A DNA stretch of 64,000 nucleotides from Hydractinia symbiolongicarpus (lineage: Eukaryota > Cnidaria > Hydrozoa > Anthoathecata > Hydractiniidae). Of the stretch, positions 57,494 to 64,000 are shown in pieces. The notes beneath the pieces were generated by a model. The model did not search any database and was not told where the DNA came from. It saw nothing but the letters and a program-made list of their open reading frames with translations. Numbering within the stretch: the first letter of the stretch is position 1; each line of letters opens with the position of its first letter. Location: NCBI RefSeq assembly GCF_029227915.1, contig NC_079885.1, positions 21,587,001-21,651,000 on the forward strand, written 5' to 3'. The translations under genes were made by a program, and so were the position numbers.

Positions 57494-57559
57494 ACAGTTC
57501 ATGTTTCGAGTTAAGCTGGCGAATTTTTGCAATTTTATTAATGCGTTTTTTGACAAATG

Positions 57560-57565
57560 AATAAA
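57560..57565 (+). terminator. LRRC69-CAP poly(A) signal AATAAA
   Basis: AATAAA 67 bases after the stop codon that opens the terminal exon (57491-57493). Supports that exon as the true 3' end. Confidence 0.6.
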
Positions 57566-58905
57566 AACATAAATTAAATATAGTCAATAATAATTTGATG
57601 GTTTGTTTTGTCGTTTCTAAGCAGTTTACATGCAATATGCTACGACATAATTCACTATGTTCCGGCTTTCCTCACGAAGCCTTAGCATATTTCCACCGTT
57701 CTACCATACTCTACTACGTTCCAGCGACTTATTCGGCACTCTGTTGAAACCTATTTAATGGCGTTTAATATCATGATGGCGTCACGAGAAGCATTTACAA
57801 AGATGGCAGCTGTATCACATACAAGGCGACTTCACACGTTACTATGAGTTTGCTGATACACTGAAGCTAAAAAGAATCGTTTTCATTACTGTAAAAGTAT
57901 GAGAACGCTCTATCGTATAGTCAATTGGTACAATGTACGAAGAGAGGGTTTAGTTTGGTCCTCTGCAACACTTTTACATGGTTTTAAAGATGAAACTTCT
58001 CGATCAACGTACAAAACGGGGTTAAAGCTTTGAAGGTCTTCGACTTCTTTGTTTTTAAAGTTTTTGAAGGAGTTGGGAAGAGGAAAAGCAAAAGTGTAGA
58101 AAACGGGAGATACAGACTTCTCCATGCAAGAAAAATATGTCTTGCTTCAAGAAGTACTTTATTTACTTGCGTGCTCACTAAACGCAAGAACTGCACCTTT
58201 CGCAATGAATTTTGGTAGAGAAGAAGATCACGTGACTAATATATATTAAACCGTGTAACCACATTAACTTTTATTTACGAAACGAAAAAAGTATGCTCGC
58301 TCAGTTGGCACAGAAATTGTAAAATTGGCTTTTGTGTTTATAGTGTTATAGTGAAATAAAGATTCTTGGATTGTATTTTCTTTCTTAATTTATGAAATTA
58401 CCGCGGAAAATAATTTTTCGCGCAGAGCTAATGGCGGTGAATGTCTGGGACGTCGTGAATCTGTGGAAGACTTTGTTTAGCTTGTTAGGACGTAGCGTAT
58501 GGTACAACCTTCCTTTTTCGCTAATTTACGCTACAGTATTTGATGTATTTCCTAATAACTGAAGATGCTAAAAACTTATAAAAATTTTTTAAAAGCCAAG
58601 CTACGTTCTACGTTTTCTACCGTTCACGAGTTTCGCGAATTGTGAATCATGCTAAAAATGAGTAAAATGAAACAATTGTTTCAATTTAAAAGTATTGTAA
58701 AAGTATAGTGTATAGTTAAAGATACTTTTTAAAACGAACATTTTTTAAAGTTTTTTTATTTATCGCGTAATAAAATTTAATGTTAAAAATGAAATTAAAA
58801 TTAATCATATTTGGGGGAAATTATACAAAAGGAGGCTAAAGTTAGCTATATATTGTTCTTGAAGAAAAGAAGTAGAACAGAATCAAGATATTCTTTGTTG
58901 TTAAG
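57566..58905. other. Spacer before the sirtuin region
   Basis: 1.3 kb without a supported exon. Overlapping ORFs on both strands at 57910-58218 are not recognisable. If the sirtuin region is spliced, its first exon should be here, but none could be supported. Confidence 0.5.
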
Positions 58906-60106
58906 TTTAAAAGTTCGCCTGCAGAGACAACAAACGAAGCAGAAGCTCCCACTGCACCCTCTGTTATCTATGGTCGGAACACGGAGGATGAAAAGATGGA
59001 ATATTTTGATGACCAAAAAACCCTCGACAGAAAGCTAGATCTCCTTGCAGAGTGGGTGAAAAAGAGCAGTCACTGTATGTTCACCGGCGCTTAAATTGTA
59101 CAAGCACAGGAATACCGGATTATCGAAGTGGTTTAAATACTGTACTAAAAACGGGGCCTGGGGACTGGGAATTAAAAGATAAAGGAATAGCTGGTAAAAA
59201 CGCGACCACGGCTGTTTTAACCGCCGTCCCGTCTATGACACACATAAGTATTGTGAAGCTCCAAGAAGCCGGTTACGTATCGTTTGTTGTTAGTCAAAAT
59301 GTGGATGGTCTACACTTAGAAGCGGTCTCAATCCAAACTTTCTTGAAGAGCTTCACGGAAACACAAACTTAGAGAGATGTGTGCGATGCGGTCAGGAACA
59401 TTTGCGCGATTACCGTACCCGAAAGGCGGAAAAAGTAACTGACCATCTTACAGGGCGAAGGTGCGAAGTCGACAAATGTGATGGTTTTCTTGTGGATTCG
59501 ATTGTAAATTTTGGAGAACGCCTTCTTGAACGCTATCTCGAACTGGCTTCAGATCACGCTGAAAAGTCAGACCTGTGTATTTGTATGGGGTCAAGCCTGA
59601 CTGTGTCGCCGGCTAATGGTTTTCCAGAGATTGTTGCGAAAAGAGGGAAACGTCTTGTGATTGGTAATCTGCAAAAAACACCTCTGCATAGCGTATGTGA
59701 TCTAGCAATTCACGCTTTGTGTGACGTCATCGCAACGGGATTAATGCAACAGTTGGAAATTCCTATCCAGAAGTGGAATTTTAAAAGGTGCGTTCGCCTG
59801 TCAATGAGGCCGTCTGAAAATGGCGTCAACATTTCAGTTGCTGGTTTGGATGTTTTTCAGGATCTACCGTATTCACTTTTTAAAAATATCGTCTTGAAGA
59901 ATAATTCAAATGAATTTAAAAGTATCTTGACCAAAGAACCGTTCACCGAGCAGATTCCTGTTAAACTAGCCAAAGGGGATGTTTCTATTGAAATGTTTTA
60001 TCATGGCCATTACGCTGAAACTCCAGCCGTTATTACCGCTGAAATTGTGAAAGAATCCACAACCCGAGATTTCTTGATGGAATATGATTTCGAGGAAAAG
60101 AGTTAG
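58906..60106 (+). pseudogene. SIRT6/7-like NAD-dependent sirtuin, frame-broken
   Basis: Homology to a Sir2-family deacylase (the SIRT6/7-like type found in cnidarians and protists) runs through three overlapping frames without an intron. Segment 1, 58906-59091, reaches HCMFTGA and then TAA at 59092-59094, exactly where the NAD-binding GAG motif should be. Segment 2, from about 59097, has TSTGIPDYRSG and FVVSQNVDGLH (catalytic His). A one-base loss near 59317-59320 breaks the frame again. Segment 3 runs to TAG at 60104-60106, with CVRCGQEHLRDY and GRRCEVDKCDG (zinc cysteines), SIVNFGE, LCICMGSSLTVSPAN and RLVIGNLQKTPL, then a C-terminal extension. The GAG position is substituted as well as shifted, so a plain single-base sequencing error does not restore it. 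A possible acceptor lies at 58905 (TTTGTTGTTAAG). No start codon can be assigned. Lack of introns fits a retrocopy, but no poly(A) tail or target duplication was seen. Confidence 0.8.
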
Positions 60107-60108
60107 AC

Positions 60109-60114
60109 AATAAA
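60109..60114 (+). terminator. AATAAA after the sirtuin region
   Basis: AATAAA begins 2 bases after the stop codon; a plausible poly(A) signal of the parent or relic gene. Confidence 0.4.
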
Positions 60115-63100
60115 GTGAGTACTTTTTGTCTGGAAAACCTTTTTTGTGAGAAGTAGTAATGAATGCGAAACTAGGGCCATAAGAAAATTTAAAAAGTTAG
60201 TTTTCGAACACTCCTGTCGTTGTTTGAACGAGTTGATATTTTACTTGGGAACTCGGAGCTACTGATCAAAATGTGTTGCTTATTAGAATGTTGAAACTAC
60301 AATCTTTTTGAGAAAATTAGTGGAATAAATGTTTAATTTTGAAGGTCGTACATACAAGCAATTATTAACGGCGTTTTTATATAAAACACACGCACTTCGA
60401 ACTTCACAACTGTTATTTTACACTTTTTCAAGAAAATATTTTAAATGCACGTGAAGCAAAAAAAGCTAGTTAGTTCAACAAGTTTCAACAAGTTTCAAAC
60501 GCAACGAATGCAAAAATAGCAAATATTTCGGGAGAATAAACTTTCACGATTTATAGAAATCAAATTTTTCGTGGAAGTAATCTTTCGTGATTTTGTCCCC
60601 AAAGCAATCTTCCTTTAAAATTCCATTAGAATCGTTTCTTTCTTGGATTCGTACTTGCACCTTGTTCACGAAGTTTTTGCGCATGTGCACTATGGCAAAA
60701 GTAGTTAATTTTTTAAGTGCGCACGAGCTAACAAAAATACTCATGTGCTTTTTGCGCTGCAGCGGAGAATGCAGTCAAATGAAAACGAGCCTTAGCTTTA
60801 AATCTTAGCAAACGATAATGCAAACATAGAATGCTAGACAAAATTTTCGTACGTCTTTACAATCAATCTCAACTCCAAATCATCTACAAATTCAAAGTCT
60901 GGGTTTTAAGTTGGGGTGAATGGTATATTTGATTTTTTTATGCACAAATATTTATAGCTTATTTTATCACATTTTATATTTCATTTAAAAAAAACTGTTT
61001 TTACTGTTTTCTTCTTTGCAGAGTTATACGTAAAACTAGCCCGGAGACCCAGCGTAATTTTTCTTACCACCGGAAATCGGAGTAGTTAAGGTGAGAAAAA
61101 TTACGCGAGTGGTGTCACTCCCCCTAACAAACATTAGTAAACTATAAAGTTTACCAGGTTTCAGGACCAGGTTTCCGCTGAGTCATTCGTTCACGTCTAA
61201 GCTTTTGTTTGAGAGAAACTCATTTTATCAACTCGAAGAAGAAAGCTTAGTTAACTAGGCTAACGTAAAACATGATATCTGCCAAATTAAGGGAATCAAG
61301 GATGCATTAATATTTCTGGAATGGTTGCATCAACAGACATGAATACAAAACGAAGTTGTTAGACGCATTTCGGGTGTCAACACCCATTTTTTAGTTACAG
61401 CTGTAAACTTTGTTTGTACTGAGGGAACTTAGGGAAAAAGCTTGAAAACTATTAGGCGAAATATCAAATTATATTATACATGGGCGTCGACGCATTACGT
61501 GTTTTTTATAAGCAGTTCACCAAGGTTGAGCAATATGCGACCGAAAATTTATTTGCCGAAAAAGGATCAGTCAAACATTTGTCACTCCGAAATCTTTGGA
61601 ATAATTGATTTCGGATTTTTAGTTTGCAACTTTTTGTTCTAGTTCTGTTTTTTTTTTCTAGTGTTTAGTTTAACGAAAATAGCATAATTTTTTATCATCG
61701 ATGTTTTTTGTGGCTTTTCTTTTGAGTGCTTTTGTGTGTCTGTTTGTTTTTTTGTTTGTCTGTTTGTTTGTTTGTCTGTTTGTTTGTTTGTCTGTTTGTT
61801 TAATTTTGATCAAATTTTTAAATCTTTCCTGAACCTTTTTTTGCTGAAACTTTTGCGAAATTAATGTAGGGGAATCTGATTGTGCCGACGTCAAAAGAGA
61901 ATCGGGGGTAAAGGGAAAAATGACGGGTATCCAACCTGACATTCTGACAGACAAAGTATTTTGCGAATTTGCGATTTTTAGGTGCATTCGCGAAAGTTTG
62001 TTTTTGCGAAATATGAAAAAAGGGATAGATTGTAAAATAACGCTGGCTGGAATAATTTATGGGTTCATACCCATCCAGCAAATTAATTGAGTGCAATGGT
62101 ATTTGGATGACGTCTCTATAACAATAGCCGTCGTCTGTCTGTTTGTCTGTTACGGAAAAACGAAATGTGATATAGAAAGGACGGGCTACGACGAGTTATT
62201 AAATATTTTACAACATACACATGCCCGTGTTTTGATAATAAGGGTGCAATTGCTGTGCAGGAAAGAACGTGACGTCAGTCTTTTACACGTTATCGAGTTT
62301 TTTTGACGCGGAAATCTTTAGAGTAATGTAATGGAGTCATAGTACTCTAACTTCAATGTTCTGCGCATTTAAGAAAAGCTATTGTAAAAATTCTATATTT
62401 TCTGTAATAAACGCCATTGCAAATACTGTTGTGGCGTTTTATTAAAGAGGCATATATTGACGGCTTTATTTTAAAAAGGTAAGGCGGTACTTGTCGTATC
62501 TCCTCTGTCTTGTGTTTTGTCTTTGCGCGATTTCATTCTGGTGCTACGGATGCACGAAATAGAAAATGTGACACGTGTATGCAAGAAAAATTTCCGTTGT
62601 TGTTGTTGTTGTTGTTTGTTTGTTTTTGTCAATCTGAAGCGCATCGCCAATAAGAGACAAAAATCACTAATAATGCTGCTACTTCCTTAGACTCATTTTT
62701 TGTTACAAACGGTCAATACCATTTAAGATATAGGTGTACGGTGTAGAGGTGACGCAAGTCAGTATCTTATTTAGTTACATATATTTAAGGTCTTGTCTAC
62801 AACGAAAGTTATAACGTAGAGTGTTACAATTGAGTATTGTGGGGTTAAAAACTAATGTTTAAAAGAGGACTGTATTTTATGAACCAAAAATGAAGACTGA
62901 ATATTTACACGGCCAGATGCCTTTTATATGTGGAGACAGCGGTCAGTGTAATCCGCATAACACATGTGCTTGAAGACTTTACCGAACAGGTATAAATGCA
63001 ACATTGTCGTTCAGATGTCAGAAAGATACGCGATGCCCTGGGGACGAGGTTTCCCAATGGATCAAAACGCTCCTTAATAACATTCAGGAAAAGTCAAGCC

Positions 63101-64000
63101 TGATCAATAAAAGTGATCCTTTTTAATATAATCTAAGAAAAATTTAGGGATGGACAGGAGTCGAATCGAAGTCATCCAAACCTCATTTCCAGTCCCTGTT
63201 TTCACGACGAGCGCTACTGCTTCTTTTAGGCTGTTCGGCAAAACGTTGTTCAATCTTAATTTATCCTTGTATTTTGTTAATATTAGTGCTACAAAGAATA
63301 ATTAGTCTATAGATGATAGAACAGAACACAAATAAATGATTGATCATCAAAAAATTCTGTGTTTTACGAAAATTTTTTTTGCTTTTAACTAAAGTTCAAA
63401 AATGTTAACATCCTCTTGTTTTTCGCGAAAATTGAAGAATCTAACAGTGAAAATTTCATACTACAGTGGAATCTATTCCCAAAACAGACACCTCTACCTC
63501 CATTATGCATCAAACGGATAGTCTTATTTGTCCTTGATGAGTTTGTGAAACAACTTTGTCCCCAGGTGATAAGTTCGTAAAGGAACTTCCACAGCGCAAG
63601 CTCGTCAACGCAAATTAAGTATCGGGAAGCTCACACATCCTTGGGGATTCCATCCTAACAATTGACTTTTCCTCACTTCCGACTGTAACTATGTTATATT
63701 ACCGTCAGAGATACGTAAAGCGTTGCTGTAACTTGCTTGGTTGCCTGCCACGCAAGCCGGTTTGCGGTTAGTAGATGGCCCTAAATACATTTAAAGTGGG
63801 TCCAAGTGTGGACTTAAACCTTGAAACCTATCAGTACAAATTATCATCATGGCAACCCTAACAAACACTTCTGCAAAGTAGATAACTCTGAAAGCTAACC
63901 CCTTTTTGGTCACGCGTGTATATTTCGAGAAAGAATTCGGTCGTCATATAAAGCGGTTTTTGGTTTATTAACATTTCCAAATGTTTCTTCACAGTTGTCC
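60115..64000. other. Gene-poor right end
   Basis: 3.9 kb without a recognisable exon. Contains TTCGCGAA-family fragments (60534-60596, 61955-62012), a short inverted repeat GCGTAATTTTTCTTACC / GGTGAGAAAAATTACGC (61052-61068 and 61090-61106, one mismatch), a TGTTTGTC/TTTG simple repeat (61735-61800), a TTG repeat near 62600-62625, and a weakly tRNA-like stretch on the minus strand near 63140-63225. ORFs of 60-105 codons overlap these repeats and are not convincing. Confidence 0.55.
61735..61800. repeat. TGTTTGTC/TTTG simple repeat
   Basis: Runs of TGTTTGTTTGTCTGTTTGTT. The minus-strand ORF with a QTNRQTNKQTNK stretch at 61670-61987 is made by this repeat. Confidence 0.9.

Noticed and set aside
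61052-61106. Spliced-leader RNA gene
   Set aside because: The GGTGAG after a short stem resembled an SL donor, but no Sm-site arrangement or known leader sequence was found; it is only a short inverted repeat.
61670-62096. Minus-strand ORFs of 92-105 codons
   Set aside because: Composed of the TGTTTGTC simple repeat and a TTCGCGAA-family fragment.

Overview
The window is AT-rich animal nuclear DNA. Its genes are built from short exons with GT-AG introns, and the introns and spacers are full of transposons. I place it in an invertebrate metazoan, most likely a cnidarian and possibly a hydrozoan. The reasons are the mix of protein families (LRRC69-like, SMIM13-like, a SIRT6/7-type sirtuin, a large beta-helix membrane protein) and the repeated TTCGCGAA-rich fold-back elements. 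The species call is inference. No CRISPR, operon or phage features are present.

Layout. 1-26,802 (+): mevalonate diphosphate decarboxylase (MVD), with thirteen coding exons found and the 5' end outside the window. Its introns hold a truncated LINE, a complete and apparently very young Ty1/copia element (4111-8446, identical 201-bp LTRs, ATTTT target duplication, intact 1309-codon gag-pol), a fold-back MITE, a nested minus-strand beta-helix membrane-protein pseudogene that itself carries a piggyBac-type MITE, and a 1.5-kb minisatellite of 32-bp units. 26.8-30.1 kb: spacer with a pogo-like MITE and fold-back repeats. 30,165-36,171 (+): complete ten-exon ectonucleoside triphosphate diphosphohydrolase (508 aa). 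39,227-39,668 (-): a two-exon, 90-aa SMIM13-like membrane protein too fragmented to appear as a long ORF. 40,524-44,937 (-): two-exon pyruvate dehydrogenase phosphatase catalytic subunit-like PP2C (556 aa). 45,229-57,493 (+): a thirteen-exon LRRC69-like leucine-rich-repeat gene fused to a C-terminal C-CAP/CARP segment (475 aa); intron 2 holds a decayed Ty3/gypsy element. 58.9-60.1 kb (+): an intron-free sirtuin open reading region with two frame breaks, probably a pseudogene. 60.1-64 kb: no gene seen.

The genes are neighbours and not a pathway unit: isoprenoid synthesis (MVD), extracellular nucleotide hydrolysis (ENTPD), mitochondrial carbon entry (PDP) and unknown roles (SMIM13-like, LRRC69-CAP). 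The PDP and LRRC69-CAP genes are divergent, with start codons 291 bp apart, and probably share a bidirectional promoter. The most interesting items are the copia gag-pol whose start codon lies inside the LTR and which is translated across its tRNA primer site, the LRRC69-C-CAP fusion, the layered wreckage in MVD intron 11, and a GC-rich foldable segment at about 55.2 kb. Exon coordinates were derived by hand from splice signals, reading-phase continuity and remembered family sequences; no alignment was run.
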